A stretch of 59,274 nt of DNA from Nemertoderma westbladi (GCA_032718475.1 JAUCBJ010001239.1:1-59274); one strand, 5' to 3'. Counted from the stretch's first letter, positions 1-15,815 are shown. Numbers and translations are program-made. Notes: generated by a model from the sequence alone, not told the origin.

Positions 1-3000
1 GTCAAGGAGAACAGACAATAAAACTAAATAGAGAATCATCCTGGTCAAGGAGAACAGACAATAAAACTAAATAGAGAATCATCCTGGTCAAGGAGAACAG
101 ACAATAAAACTAAATAGAGAATCATCCTGGTCAAGGAGAACAGACAATAAAACTAAATAGAGAATCATCCTGGTCAAGGAGAACAGACAATAAAACTAAA
201 TAGAGAATCATCCTGGCCAAGGAGAACAGACAATAAAACTAAATAGAGAATCATCCTGGTCAAGGAGAACAGACAATAAAACTAAATAGAGAATCATTCT
301 GCTCAAGGAGAACAGACAATAAAACTAAATAGAGAATCATCCTGGCCAAGGAGAACAGACAATAAAACGAAATAGAGAATCATCCTGGCCCTGAGAACAG
401 ACAATAAAACTAAATAGAGAATCATCCTGGTCAAGGAGAACAGACAATAAAACTAAATAGAGAATCATCCTGGTCAAGGAGAACAGACAATAAAACTAAA
501 TAGAGAATCATCCTGGTCAAGGAGAACAGACAATAAAACTAAATAGAGAATCATCCTGGTCAAGGAGAACAGACAATAAAACTAAATAGAGAATCATCCT
601 GGTCAAGGAGAACAGACAATAAAACTAAATAGAGAATCATCCTGGTCAAGGAGAACAGACAATAAAACTAAATAGAGAATCATCCTGGTCAAGGAGAACA
701 GACAATAAAACTAAATAGAGAATCATCCTGGCCCTGAGAACAGACAATAAAACTAAATAGAGAATCATCCTGGTCAAGGAGAACAGACAATAAAACTAAA
801 TAGAGAATCATCCTGGTCCTGAGAACTGACAATCAAACTAAATAGAGAATCATCCTGGTCAAGGAGAACAGACAATAAAACTAAATAGAGAATCATCCTG
901 GCCCTGAGAACAGACAATAAAACTAAATAGAGAATCATCCTGGTCAAGGAGAACAGACAATAAAACTAAATAGAGAATCATCCTGGCCAAGGAGAACAGA
1001 CAATAAAACTAAATAGAGAATCATCCTGGTCAAGGAGAACAGACAATAAAACTAAATAGAGAATCATCCTGGCCCTGAGAACAGACAATAAAACTAAATA
1101 GAGAATCATCCTGGTCAAGGAGAACAGACAATAAAACTAAATAGAGAATCATCCTGGCCAAGGAGAACAGACAATAAAACTAAATAGAGAATCATCCTGG
1201 TCAAGGAGAACAGACAATAAAACTAAATAGAGAATCATCCTGGTCAAGGAGAACAGACAATAAAACTAAATAGAGAATCATCCTGGCCCTGAGAACAGAC
1301 AATAAAACTAAATAGAGAATCATCCTGGTCAAGGAGAACAGACAATAAAACTAAATAGAGAATCATCCTGGTCAAGGAGAACAGACAATAAAACTAAATA
1401 GAGAATCTTCCTGGTAAAGGAGAACAGACAATAAAACTAAATAGAGAATCATCCTGGCCCTGAGAACAGACAATAAAACTAAATAGAGAATCATCCTGGC
1501 CAAGGAAAACAGACAATAAAACTAAATAGAGAATCATCCTGGCCCTGAGAATAGACAATAAAACTAAATAGAGAATCATCCTGGCCTTGAGAACAGACAA
1601 TAAAACTAAATAGAGAATCATCCTGGCCAAGGAAAACAGACAATAAAACTAAATAGAGAAGCATCCTGGTCAAGGAGAACAGACAATAAAACTAAATAGA
1701 GAATCATCCTGGTCAAGGAGAACAGACAATAAAACTAAATAGAGAATCATCCTGGTCAAGGAGAACAGACAATAAAACTAAATAGAGAATCATCCTGGTC
1801 AAGGAGAACAGACAATAAAACTAAATAGAGAATCATCCTGGTCAAGGAGAACAGACAATAAAACTAAATAGAGAATCATCCTGGTCAAGGAGAACAGACA
1901 ATAAAACTAAATAGAGAATCATCCTGGTCAAGGAGAACAGACAATAAAACTAAATAGAGAATCATCCTGGTAAAGGAGAACAGACAATAAAACTAAATAG
2001 AGAATCATCCTGGCCCTGAGAACAGACAATAAAACTAAATAGAGAATCATCCTGGCCAAGGAAAACAGACAATAAAACTAAATAGAGAATCATCCTGGCC
2101 CTGAGAACAGACAATAAAACTAAATAGAGAATCATCCTGGCCCTGAGAACAGACAATAAAACTAAATAGAGAATCATCCTGGCCCTGAGAACAGACAATA
2201 AAACTAAATAGAGAATCATCCTGGTCAAGGAGAACAGACAATAAAACTAAATAGAGAATCATCCTGGTCAAGGAGAACAGACAATAAAACTAAATAGAGA
2301 ATCTTCCTGGTAAAGGAGAACAGACAATAAAACTAAATAGAGAATCATCCTGGCCCTGAGAACAGACAATAAAACTAAATAGAGAATCATCCTGGCCAAG
2401 GAAAACAGACAATAAAACTAAATAGAGAATCATCCTGGCCCTGAGAACAGACAATAAAACTAAATAGAGAATCATCCTGGCCCTGAGAACAGACAATAAA
2501 ACTAAATAGAGAATCATCCTGGCCAAGGAAAACAGACAATAAAACTAAATAGAGAAGCATCCTGGTCAAGGAGAACAGACAATAAAACTAAATAGAGAAT
2601 CATCCTGGTCAAGGAGAACAGACAATAAAACTAAATAGAGAATCATCCTGGTCAAGGAGAACAGACAATAAAACTAAATAGAGAATCATCCTGGTCAAGG
2701 AGAACAGACAATAAAACTAAATAGAGAATCATCCTGGTCAAGGAGAACAGACAATAAAACTAAATAGAGAATCATCCTGGTCAAGGAGAACAGACAATAA
2801 AACTAAATAGAGAATCATCCTGGTCAAGGAGAACAGACAATAAAACTAAATAGAGAATCATCCTGGTCAAGGAGAACAGACAATAAAACTAAATAGAGAA
2901 TCATCCTGGTCAAGGAGAACAGACAATAAAACTAAATAGAGAATCATCCTGGTCAAGGAGAACAGACAATAAAACTAAATAGAGAATCATCCTGGTCAAG

Positions 3001-6000
3001 GAGAACAGACAATAAAACTAAATAGAGAATCATCCTGGTCAAGGAGAACAGACAATAAAACTAAATAGAGAATCATCCTGGTCAAGGAGAACAGACAATA
3101 AAACTAAATAGAGAATCATCCTGGTAAAGGAGAACAGACAATAAAACTAAATAGAGAATCATCCTGGTAAAGGAGAACAGACAATAAAACTAAATAGAGA
3201 ATCATCCTGGTCAAGGAGAACAGACAATAAAACTAAATAGAGAATCATCCTGGTCAAGGAGAACAGACAATAAAACTAAATAGAGAATCATCCTGGTCAA
3301 GGAGAACAGACAATAAAACTAAATAGAGAATCATCCTGGTCAAGGAGAACAGACAATAAAACTAAATAGAGAATCATCCTGGTCAAGGAGAACAGACAAT
3401 AAAACTAAATAGAGAATCATCCTGGTCAAGGAGAACAGACAATAAAACTAAATAGAGAATCATCCTGGTCAAGGAGAACAGACAATAAAACTAAATAGAG
3501 AATCATCCTGGTCAAGGAGAACAGACAATAAAACTAAATAGAGAATCATCCTGGCCCTGAGAACAGACAATAAAACTAAATAGAGAATCATCCTGGTCAA
3601 GGAGAACAGACAATAAAACTAAATAGAGAATCATCCTGGTCCTGAGAACTGACAATCAAACTAAATAGAGAATCATCCTGGTCAAGGAGAACAGACAATA
3701 AAACTAAATAGAGAATCATCCTGGCCCTGAGAACAGACAATAAAACTAAATAGAGAATCATCCTGGTCAAGGAGAACAGACAATAAAACTAAATAGAGAA
3801 TCATCCTGGCCAAGGAGAACAGACAATAAAACTAAATAGAGAATCATCCTGGTCAAGGAGAACAGACAATAAAACTAAATAGAGAATCATCCTGGCCCTG
3901 AGAACAGACAATAAAACTAAATAGAGAATCATCCTGGTCAAGGAGAACAGACAATAAAACTAAATAGAGAATCATCCTGGCCAAGGAGAACAGACAATAA
4001 AACTAAATAGAGAATCATCCTGGTCAAGGAGAACAGACAATAAAACTAAATAGAGAATCATCCTGGTCAAGGAGAACAGACAATAAAACTAAATAGAGAA
4101 TCATCCTGGCCCTGAGAACAGACAATAAAACTAAATAGAGAATCATCCTGGTCAAGGAGAACAGACAATAAAACTAAATAGAGAATCATCCTGGTCAAGG
4201 AGAACAGACAATAAAACTAAATAGAGAATCTTCCTGGTAAAGGAGAACAGACAATAAAACTAAATAGAGAATCATCCTGGCCCTGAGAACAGACAATAAA
4301 ACTAAATAGAGAATCATCCTGGCCAAGGAAAACAGACAATAAAACTAAATAGAGAATCATCCTGGCCCTGAGAATAGACAATAAAACTAAATAGAGAATC
4401 ATCCTGGCCTTGAGAACAGACAATAAAACTAAATAGAGAATCATCCTGGCCAAGGAAAACAGACAATAAAACTAAATAGAGAAGCATCCTGGTCAAGGAG
4501 AACAGACAATAAAACTAAATAGAGAATCATCCTGGTCAAGGAGAACAGACAATAAAACTAAATAGAGAATCATCCTGGTCAAGGAGAACAGACAATAAAA
4601 CTAAATAGAGAATCATCCTGGTCAAGGAGAACAGACAATAAAACTAAATAGAGAATCATCCTGGTCAAGGAGAACAGACAATAAAACTAAATAGAGAATC
4701 ATCCTGGTCAAGGAGAACAGACAATAAAACTAAATAGAGAATCATCCTGGTCAAGGAGAACAGACAATAAAACTAAATAGAGAATCATCCTGGTAAAGGA
4801 GAACAGACAATAAAACTAAATAGAGAATCATCCTGGTCAAGGAGAACAGACAATAAAACTAAATAGAGAATCATCCTGGTCAAGGAGAACAGACAATAAA
4901 ACTAAATAGAGAATCATCCTGGTCAAGGAGAACAGACAATAAAACTAAATAGAGAATCATCCTGGTCAAGGAGAACAGACAATAAAACTAAATAGAGAAT
5001 CATCCTGGTCAAGGAGAACAGACAATAAAACTAAATAGAGAATCATCCTGGTCAAGGAGAACAGACAATAAAACTAAATAGAGAATCATCCTGGTCAAGG
5101 AGAACAGACAATAAAACTAAATAGAGAATCATCCTGGTCAAGGAGAACAGACAATAAAACTAAATAGAGAATCATCCTGGCCCTGAGAACAGACAATAAA
5201 ACTAAATAGAGAATCATCCTGGTCAAGGAGAACAGACAATAAAACTAAATAGAGAATCATCCTGGTCCTGAGAACTGACAATCAAACTAAATAGAGAATC
5301 ATCCTGGTCAAGGAGAACAGACAATAAAACTAAATAGAGAATCATCCTGGCCCTGAGAACAGACAATAAAACTAAATAGAGAATCATCCTGGTCAAGGAG
5401 AACAGACAATAAAACTAAATAGAGAATCATCCTGGCCAAGGAGAACAGACAATAAAACTAAATAGAGAATCATCCTGGTCAAGGAGAACAGACAATAAAA
5501 CTAAATAGAGAATCATCCTGGCCCTGAGAACAGACAATAAAACTAAATAGAGAATCATCCTGGTCAAGGAGAACAGACAATAAAACTAAATAGAGAATCA
5601 TCCTGGCCAAGGAGAACAGACAATAAAACTAAATAGAGAATCATCCTGGTCAAGGAGAACAGACAATAAAACTAAATAGAGAATCATCCTGGTCAAGGAG
5701 AACAGACAATAAAACTAAATAGAGAATCATCCTGGCCCTGAGAACAGACAATAAAACTAAATAGAGAATCATCCTGGTCAAGGAGAACAGACAATAAAAC
5801 TAAATAGAGAATCATCCTGGTCAAGGAGAACAGACAATAAAACTAAATAGAGAATCTTCCTGGTAAAGGAGAACAGACAATAAAACTAAATAGAGAATCA
5901 TCCTGGCCCTGAGAACAGACAATAAAACTAAATAGAGAATCATCCTGGCCAAGGAAAACAGACAATAAAACTAAATAGAGAATCATCCTGGCCCTGAGAA

Positions 6001-9000
6001 TAGACAATAAAACTAAATAGAGAATCATCCTGGCCTTGAGAACAGACAATAAAACTAAATAGAGAATCATCCTGGCCAAGGAAAACAGACAATAAAACTA
6101 AATAGAGAAGCATCCTGGTCAAGGAGAACAGACAATAAAACTAAATAGAGAATCATCCTGGTCAAGGAGAACAGACAATAAAACTAAATAGAGAATCATC
6201 CTGGTCAAGGAGAACAGACAATAAAACTAAATAGAGAATCATCCTGGTCAAGGAGAACAGACAATAAAACTAAATAGAGAATCATCCTGGTCAAGGAGAA
6301 CAGACAATAAAACTAAATAGAGAATCATCCTGGTCAAGGAGAACAGACAATAAAACTAAATAGAGAATCATCCTGGTCAAGGAGAACAGACAATAAAACT
6401 AAATAGAGAATCATCCTGGTCAAGGAGAACAGACAATAAAACTAAATAGAGAATCATCCTGGTCAAGGAGAACAGACAATAAAACTAAATAGAGAATCAT
6501 CCTGGTCAAGGAGAACAGACAATAAAACTAAATAGAGAATCATCCTGGTCAAGGAGAACAGACAATAAAACTAAATAGAGAATCATCCTGGTCAAGGAGA
6601 ACAGACAATAAAACTAAATAGAGAATCATCCTGGTCAAGGAGAACAGACAATAAAACTAAATAGAGTATCATCCTGGTCAAGGAGAACAGACAATAAAAT
6701 TAAATAGAGAATCATCCTGGCCAAGGAGAACAGACAATAAAACTAAATAGAGAATCATCCTGGCCCTGAGAACAGACAATAAAACTAAATAGAGAATCAT
6801 CCTGGTCCTGAGAACAGACAATAAAACTAAATAGAGAATCATCCTGGTAAAGGAGAACAGACAATAAAACTAAATAGAGAATCATCCTGGTCAAGGAGAA
6901 CAGACAATAAAACTAAATAGAGAATCATCCTGGTCAAGGAGAACAGACAATAAAACTAAATAGAGAATCATCCTGGTCAAGGAGAACAGACAATAAAACT
7001 AAATAGAGAATCATCCTGGTCAAGGAGAACAGACAATAAAACTAAATAGAGAATCATCCTGGTCAAGGAGAACAGACAATAAAACTAAATAGAGAATCAT
7101 CCTGGTCAAGGAGAACAGACAATAAAACTAAATAGAGAATCATCCTGGTCAAGGAGAACAGACAATAAAACTAAATAGAGAATCATCCTGGTCAAGGAGA
7201 ACAGACAATAAAACTAAATAGAGAATCATCCTGGCCAAGGAGAACAGACAATAAAACTAAATAGAGAATCATCCTGGTCAAGGAGAACAGACAATAAAAC
7301 TAAATAGAGAATCATCCTGGTCAAGGAGAACAGACAATAAAACTAAATAGAGAATCATCCTGGTCAAGGAGAACAGACAATAAAACTAAATAGAGAATCA
7401 TCCTGGTCAAGGAGAACAGACAATAAAACTAAATAGAGAATCATCCTGGTCAAGGAGAACAGACAATAAAACTAAATAGAGAATCATCCTGGTCAAGGAG
7501 AACAGACAATAAAACTAAATAGAGAATCATCCTGGTCAAGGAGAACAGACAATAAAACTAAATAGAGAATCATCCTGGTCAAGGAGAACAGACAATAAAA
7601 CTAAATAGAGAATCATCCTGGTCAAGGAGAACAGACAATAAAACTAAATAGAGAATCATCCTGGTCAAGGAGAACAGACAATAAAACTAAATAGAGAATC
7701 ATCCTGGCCAAGGAGAACAGACAATAAAACTAAATAGAGAATCATCCTGGCCCTGAGAACAGACAATAAAACTAAATAGAGAATCATCCTGGTCCTGAGA
7801 ACAGACAATAAAACTAAATAGAGAATCATCCTGGTAAAGGAGAACAGACAATAAAACTAAATAGAGAATCATCCTGGTCAAGGAGAACAGACAATAAAAC
7901 TAAATAGAGAATCATCCTGGTCAAGGAGAACAGACAATAAAACTAAATAGAGAATCATCCTGGTCAAGGAGAACAGACAATAAAACTAAATAGAGAATCA
8001 TCCTGGTCAAGGAGAACAGACAATAAAACTAAATAGAGAATCATCCTGGTCAAGGAGAACAGACAATAAAACTAAATAGAGAATCATCCTGGTCAAGGAG
8101 AACAGACAATAAAACTAAATAGAGAATCATCCTGGTCAAGGAGAACAGACAATAAAACTAAATAGAGAATCATCCTGGTCAAGGAGAACAGACAATAAAA
8201 CTAAATAGAGAATCATCCTGGCCAAGGAGAACAGACAATAAAACTAAATAGAGAATCATCCTGGTCAAGGAGAACAGACAATAAAACTAAATAGAGAATC
8301 ATCCTGGTCAAGGAGAACAGACAATAAAACTAAATAGAGAATCATCCTGGCCAAGGAGAACAGACAATAAAACGAAATAGAGAATCATCCTGGCCCTGAG
8401 AACAGACAATAAAACTAAATAGAGAATCATCCTGGTCAAGGAGAACAGACAATAAAACTAAATAGAGAATCATCCTGGTCAAGGAGAACAGACAACAAAA
8501 CTAAATAGAGAATCATCCTGGTAAAGGAGAACAGACAATAAAACTAAATAGAGAATCATCCTGGTCAAGGAGAACAGACAATAAAACTAAATAGAGAATC
8601 ATCCTGGTCAAGGAGAACAGACAATAAAACTAAATAGAGAATCATCCTGGTCAAGGAGAACAGACAATAAAACTAAATAGAGAATCATCCTGGTCAAGGA
8701 GAACAGACAATAAAACTAAATAGAGAATCATCCTGGTCAAGGAGAACAGACAATAAAACTAAATAGAGAATCATCCTGGTCAAGGAGAACAGACAATAAA
8801 ACTAAATAGAGAATCATCCTGGTCAAGGAGAACAGACAATAAAACTAAATAGAGAATCATCCTGGTCAAGGAGAACAGACAATAAAACTAAATAGAGAAT
8901 CATCCTGGCCAGGAGAACAGACAATAAAACTAAATAGAGAATCATCCTGGTCAAGGAGAACAGACAATAAAACTAAATAGAGAATCATCCTGGTCCAGGA

Positions 9001-12000
9001 GAACAGACAATAAAACTAAATAGAGAATCATCCTGGTCAAGGAGAACAGACAATAAAACTAAATAGAGAATCATCCTGGCCCTGAGAACAGACAATAAAA
9101 CTAAATAGAGAATCATCCTGGTCAAGGAGAACAGACAATAAAACTAAATAGAGAATCATCCTGGCCAAGGAGAACAGACAATAAAACTAAATAGAGAATC
9201 ATCCTGGTCAAGGAGAACAGACAATAAAACTAAATAGAGAATCATCCTGGCCCTGAGAACAGACAATAAAACTAAATAGAGAATCATCCTGGTCAAGGAG
9301 AACAGACAATAAAACTAAATAGAGAATCATCCTGGTCCTGAGAACTGACAATCAAACTAAATAGAGAATCATCCTGGTCAAGGAGAACAGACAATAAAAC
9401 TAAATAGAGAATCATCCTGGCCCTGAGAACAGACAATAAAACTAAATAGAGAATCATCCTGGTCAAGGAGAACAGACAATAAAACTAAATAGAGAATCAT
9501 CCTGGCCAAGGAGAACAGACAATAAAACTAAATAGAGAATCATCCTGGTCAAGGAGAACAGACAATAAAACTAAATAGAGAATCATCCTGGCCCTGAGAA
9601 CAGACAATAAAACTAAATAGAGAATCATCCTGGTCAAGGAGAACAGACAATAAAACTAAATAGAGAATCATCCTGGCCAAGGAGAACAGACAATAAAACT
9701 AAATAGAGAATCATCCTGGTCAAGGAGAACAGACAATAAAACTAAATAGAGAATCATCCTGGTCAAGGAGAACAGACAATAAAACTAAATAGAGAATCAT
9801 CCTGGCCCTGAGAACAGACAATAAAACTAAATAGAGAATCATCCTGGTCAAGGAGAACAGACAATAAAACTAAATAGAGAATCATCCTGGTCAAGGAGAA
9901 CAGACAATAAAACTAAATAGAGAATCTTCCTGGTAAAGGAGAACAGACAATAAAACTAAATAGAGAATCATCCTGGCCCTGAGAACAGACAATAAAACTA
10001 AATAGAGAATCATCCTGGCCAAGGAAAACAGACAATAAAACTAAATAGAGAATCATCCTGGCCCTGAGAACAGACAATAAAACTAAATAGAGAATCATCC
10101 TGGCCCTGAGAACAGACAATAAAACTAAATAGAGAATCATCCTGGCCAAGGAAAACAGACAATAAAACTAAATAGAGAAGCATCCTGGTCAAGGAGAACA
10201 GACAATAAAACTAAATAGAGAATCATCCTGGTCAAGGAGAACAGACAATAAAACTAAATAGAGAATCATCCTGGTCAAGGAGAACAGACAATAAAACTAA
10301 ATAGAGAATCATCCTGGTCAAGGAGAACAGACAATAAAACTAAATAGAGAATCATCCTGGTCAAGGAGAACAGACAATAAAACTAAATAGAGAATCATCC
10401 TGGTCAAGGAGAACAGACAATAAAACTAAATAGAGAATCATCCTGGTCAAGGAGAACAGACAATAAAACTAAATAGAGAATCATCCTGGTCAAGGAGAAC
10501 AGACAATAAAACTAAATAGAGAATCATCCTGGTCAAGGAGAACAGACAATAAAACTAAATAGAGAATCATCCTGGTCAAGGAGAACAGACAATAAAACTA
10601 AATAGAGAATCATCCTGGTCAAGGAGAACAGACAATAAAACTAAATAGAGAATCATCCTGGTCAAGGAGAACAGACAATAAAACTAAATAGAGAATCATC
10701 CTGGTCAAGGAGAACAGACAATAAAACTAAATAGAGAATCATCCTGGTCAAGGAGAACAGACAACAAAACTAAATAGAGAATCATCCTGGTCAAGGAGAA
10801 CAGACAATAAAACTAAATAGAGAATCATCCTGGTCAAGGAGAACAGACAATAAAACTAAATAGAGAATAATCCTGGTCAAGGAGAACAGACAATAAAACT
10901 AAATAGAGAATCATCCTGGTCCTGAGAACAGACAATAAAACTAAATAGAGAATCATCATGGCCCTGAGAACAGACAATAAAACTAAATAAAGAATCATCC
11001 TGGTCAAGGAGAACAGACAATAAAACTAAATAGAGAATCATCCTGGTCCTGAGAACAGACAATAAAACTAAATAGAGAATCATCCTGGCCCTGAGAACAG
11101 ATATAAAACTAAATAGAGAATCATCCTGGTCAAGGAGAACAGACAATAAAACTAAATAGAGAATCATCCTGGTCAAGGAGAACAGACAATAAAACTAAAT
11201 AGAGAATCATCCTGGTCAAGGAGAACAGACAATAAAACTAAATAGAGAATCATCCTGGTAAAGGAGAACAGACAATCAAACTAAATAGAGAATCATCCTG
11301 GTCAAGGAGAACAGACAATAAAACTAAATAGAGAATCATCCTGGTAAAGGAGAACAGACAATAAAACTAAATAGAGAATCATCCTGGCCCTGAGAACAGA
11401 CAATAAAACTAAATAGAGAATCATCCTGGTCAAGGAGAACAGACAACAAAACTAAATAGAGAATCATCCTGTACAAGGAGAACAGACAATAAAACTAAAT
11501 AAAGAATCATCCTGGTCAAGGAGAACAGACAATAAAACTAAATAGAGAATCATCCTGGTAAAGGAGAACAGACAATAAAACTAAATAGAGAATCATCCTG
11601 GTCAAGGAGAACAGACAATAAAACTAAATAGAGAATCATCCTGGTAAAGGAGAACAGACAATCAAACTAAATAGAGAATCATCCTGGTCAAGGAGAACAG
11701 ACAATAAAACTAAATAGAGAATCTTCCTGGTAAAGGAGAACAGACAATAAAACTAAATAGAGAATCATCCTGGTCAAGGAGAACAGACAATAAAACTAAA
11801 TAGAGAATCATCCTGGTAAAGGAGAACAGACAATAAAACTAAATAGAGAATCATCCTGGCCCTGAGAACAGACAATAAAACTAAATAGAGAATCATCCTG
11901 GTCAAGGAGAACAGACAATAAAACTAAATAGAGAATCATCCTGGTAAAGGAGAACAGACAATAAAACTAAATAGAGAATCATCCAGGTAAAGGAGAACAG

Positions 12001-14110
12001 ACAATAAAACTAAATAGAGAATCATCCTGGTAAAGGAGAACAGACAATCAAACTAAATAGAGAATCATCCTGGTCAAGGAGAACAGACAATAAAACTAAA
12101 TAGAGAATCATCCTGGTAAAGGAGAACAGACAATCAAACTAAATAGAGAATCATCCTGGTCAAGGAGAACAGACAATAAAACTAAATAGAGAATCATCCT
12201 GGTAAAGGAGAACAGACAATAAAACTAAATAGAGAATCATCCTGGTCAAGGAGAACAGACAATAAAACTAAATAGAGAATCATCCTGGTCCTGAGAACAG
12301 ACAATAAAACTAAATAGAGAATCATCCTGGTCAAGGAGAACAGACAACAAAACTAAATAGAGAATCATCCTGTACAAGGAGAACAGACAATAAAACTAAA
12401 TAGAGAATCATCCTGGTCAAGGAGAACAGACAATAAAACTAAATAGAGAATCATCCTGGTCAAGGAGAACAGACAATAAAACTAAATAGAGAATCATCCT
12501 GGTCCTGAGAACAGACAATAAAACTAAATAGAGAATCATCATGGCCCTGAGAACAGACAATAAAACTAAATAAAGAATCATCCTGGTCAAGGAGAACAGA
12601 CAATAAAACTAAATAGAGAATCATCCTGGTCCTGAGAACAGACAATAAAACTAAATAGAGAATCATCCTGGCCCTGAGAACAGACAATAAAACTAAATAG
12701 AGAATCATCCTGGTCAAGGAGAACAGACAATAAAACTAAATAGAGAATCATCCTGGTCAAGGAGAACAGACAATAAAACTAAATAGAGAATCATCCTGGC
12801 CCTGAGAACAGACAATAAAACTAAATAAAGAATCATCCTGGTCAAGGAGAACAGACAATAAAACTAAATAGAGAATCATCCTGGTAAAGGAGAACAGAAA
12901 ATAAAACTAAATAGAGAATCATCCTGGTCAAGGAGAACAGACAATAAAACTAAATAGAGAATCATCCTGATAAAGGAGAACAGACAATAAAACTAAATAG
13001 AGAATCATCCTGGTCAAGGAGAACAGACAATAAAACTAAATAGAGAATCATCCTGGTCAAGGAGAACAGACAATAAAACTAAATAGAGAATCATCCTGGT
13101 CAAGGAGAACAGACAATAAAACTAAATAGAGAATCATCCTGGTCCTGAGAACAGACAATAAAACTAAATAGAGAATCATCCTGGTCAAGGAGAACAGACA
13201 ATAAAACTAAATAGAGAATCATCCTGGTCAAGGAGAACAGACAATAAAACTAAATAGAGAATCATCCTGGTCAAGGAGAACAGACAATAAAACTAAATAG
13301 AGAATCATCCTGGTAAAGGAGAACAGACAATAAAACTAAATAGAGAATCATCCTGGTCACGGAGAACAGACAATAAAACTAAATAGAGAATCATCCTGGT
13401 CAAGGAGAACAGACAATAAAACTAAATAGAGAATCATCCTGGTCAAGGAGAACAGACAATAAAACTAAATAGAGAATCATCCTGGCCCTGAGAACAGACA
13501 ATAAAACTAAATAGAGAATCATCCTGGTCAAGGAGAACAGACAATAAAACTAAATAGAGAATCATCCTGATAAAGGAGAACAGACAATAAAACTAAATAG
13601 AGAATCATCCTGGTCAAGGAGAACAGACAATAAAACTAAATAGAGAATCATCCTGGTCAAGGAGAACAGACAATAAAACTAAATAGAGAATCATCCTGGT
13701 CAAGGAGAACAGACAATAAAACTAGATAGAGAATCATCCTGGTCAAGGAGAACAGACAATAAAACTAAATAGAGAATCATCCTGGTCAAGGAGAACAGAC
13801 AATAAAACTAAATAGAGAATCATCCTGGTCAAGGAGAACAGACAATAAAACTAAATAGAGAATCATCCTGGTCAAGGAGAACAGACAATAAAACTAAATA
13901 GAGAATCATCCTGGTAAAGGAGAACAGACAATAAAACTAAATAGAGAATCATCCTGGTCACGGAGAACAGACAATAAAACTAAATAGAGAATCATCCTGG
14001 TCAAGGAGAACAGACAATAAAACTAAATAGAGAATCATCCTGGTCAAGGAGAACAGACAATAAAACTAAATAGAGAATCATCCTGGCCCTGAGAACAGAC
14101 AATAAAACTA
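1..14110. repeat. 43-bp satellite array, about 330 units
   Basis: A continuous head-to-tail array of a 43-bp unit whose core is gagaacagacaataaaac followed by taaatagagaatcatcctgg. Common unit variants begin gtcaagg, gccaagg or gtaaagg. A 42-bp variant begins gccctg. Rare variants carry single changes, for example the unit with gagaactgacaatc. The array starts before the window. Open frames of 60-99 codons in it only reflect the absence of stops in the repeat on the minus strand. No gene is supported. It ends at about 14110 with a short decayed taaatagta stretch before the next satellite. Confidence 0.97.
721..10192. repeat. Higher-order blocks within the 43-bp satellite
   Basis: Four blocks share the same order of unit variants. 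The rare gagaactgac variant lies at 821, 3644, 5270 and 9340. A second diagnostic run (unit with tcttcctggtaaagg, then gccctg units) lies exactly 573 bp later in each block, at 1394, 4217, 5843 and 9913. A related partial block is at 2290, and a different pair recurs at 6712 and 7699. A separate block with catcatggccctg recurs at 10951 and 12534. This shows segmental duplication or unequal exchange of multi-unit blocks on top of single-unit amplification. Confidence 0.85.
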
Positions 14111-14145
14111 AATAGTACTAAATAGTATTAAATAGTATATTATAT

Positions 14146-15590
14146 TAATAATGTCCCCTGTAACTGCACTTAATGTCTACCTGTAACTGCACCTAAATGT
14201 CCCCTGTAACTGCACCTAAATGTCCCCTGTAACTGCACCTAATGTCTACCTGTAACTACACATAATGTCCCCTGTAATTGCACCTAATGTCTGCCTGTAA
14301 CTGCACCTAATGTCTATCTGTAACTACACATAATGTCCCCTGTAACTGCACCTAATGTATACCTGTACCTGCACGTAATGTCTACTACCTACCTGTAACT
14401 ACACATACCAGTAACTGCACCTAATGTCTACCTTTAACTGCACCTAATGTCTACCTGTAACTGCACCTAAATGTCCCCTGTAAATGCACCTAATGTCTAC
14501 CTGTAACTACACATAATGTCCTCTGTAACTGCACCTAATGTCTACCTGTAACTACACATAATGTCCCCTGTAACTGCACCCAATGTCTACCTGTAACTGC
14601 ACCTAATGTCTACCTGTAACTACACATAATGTCCCCTGTAACTGCACCTAATGTCTACCTGTAACTGCACCTAATGTCTACCTGTAACTACACATAATGT
14701 CCCCTGTAACTGCACCTAATGTCTACCTGTAACTGCACCTAATGTCTACCTGTACCTGCACGTAATGTCTACTACCTACCTGTAACTACACATACCTGCA
14801 ACTGCACCTAAATGTCCCCTGTAACTGCACCTAATGTCTACCTGTAACTGCACCTAATGTCCCCTGTAACTGCACCTAATGTCTACTATCTAGTATATAC
14901 CTGTAACTACACTTACCTGTAACTGCACCTAATGTCTACCTGTAACTACAAATAAATGTCCACCTGTAACTGCACCTAATGTCCCCTGTAACTGCACCTA
15001 ATGTCTACTATCTAGTATATACCTGTAACTACACTTACCTGTAACTGCACATAATGTCTACCTGTAACTACACATGATGTCCCCTGTAACTGCACCTAAA
15101 TGTCCCCTGTAACTGCACCTAATGTCTACCTGTAACTGCACCTAATGTCCCCTGTAACTGCACCTAATGTCTACTACCTAGTATATATCTGTAACTACAC
15201 TTACCTGTAACTGTACCTAAAGTCTACCTGTAACTGCACCTAATGTCTACCTGTACCTGCACCTAATGTCCCCTGTAACTGCACCTAATGTCTACCTGCA
15301 ACTACACATAATGTCTACCAGTACCCGCAATAAAGTCTACCTGTAACTGCACCTAAATGTCCCCTGTAACTGCACCTAAATGTCCCCTGTAACTGCACCT
15401 AATGTCTACCTGTACCTGCACCTAATGTCTACCTGTACCTGCACGTAATGTCTACTACCTACCTATAACTACACTTCCCTGTAACTGCACCTAATGTCTA
15501 CCTGTAACTAATGTCCCCTGTAACTGCACCTAAATGTCCCCTGTAACTGCACCTAATGTCTACCTGTAACTGCACCTAATGTCCCCTGTT
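14146..15590. repeat. 23-bp satellite, left part
   Basis: Tandem degenerate repeat with core tgtaactgcacctaatgtc and alternating fill of tacc or ccc, giving periods of about 22-24 bp. Longer sub-blocks include ctactacctagtatatacc insertions. The same satellite continues at 33643 beyond the retrotransposon and Polinton, so both parts were probably one array of at least 3.4 kb. No coding potential is seen. Confidence 0.95.
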
Positions 15591-15815
15591 TTTATTTTAT
15601 TTATTTTAATTTTATTCCACGCCTAACGGCACATAGTAAAAACGAAGTAGCACAATATTATAATTATATATAAAAACATAGCATAAAATTAATTAATTTG
15701 CTGACCCTACACTACAGACTACGCTATTCTAGAACAAGGACTACACACTGTATATACCGCACGAAGCAAAGAATTGTTCGAGTCTGTAACTCGGCCCTTA
15801 AGACTGGTACGGCAT

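Noticed and set aside
1-14110. Regular 43-bp periodicity resembling a CRISPR array, and minus-strand frames of 60-99 codons
   Set aside because: Units are contiguous with no unique spacers and the context is animal. The frames exist only because the unit lacks stops in those frames; their peptides just repeat the unit.
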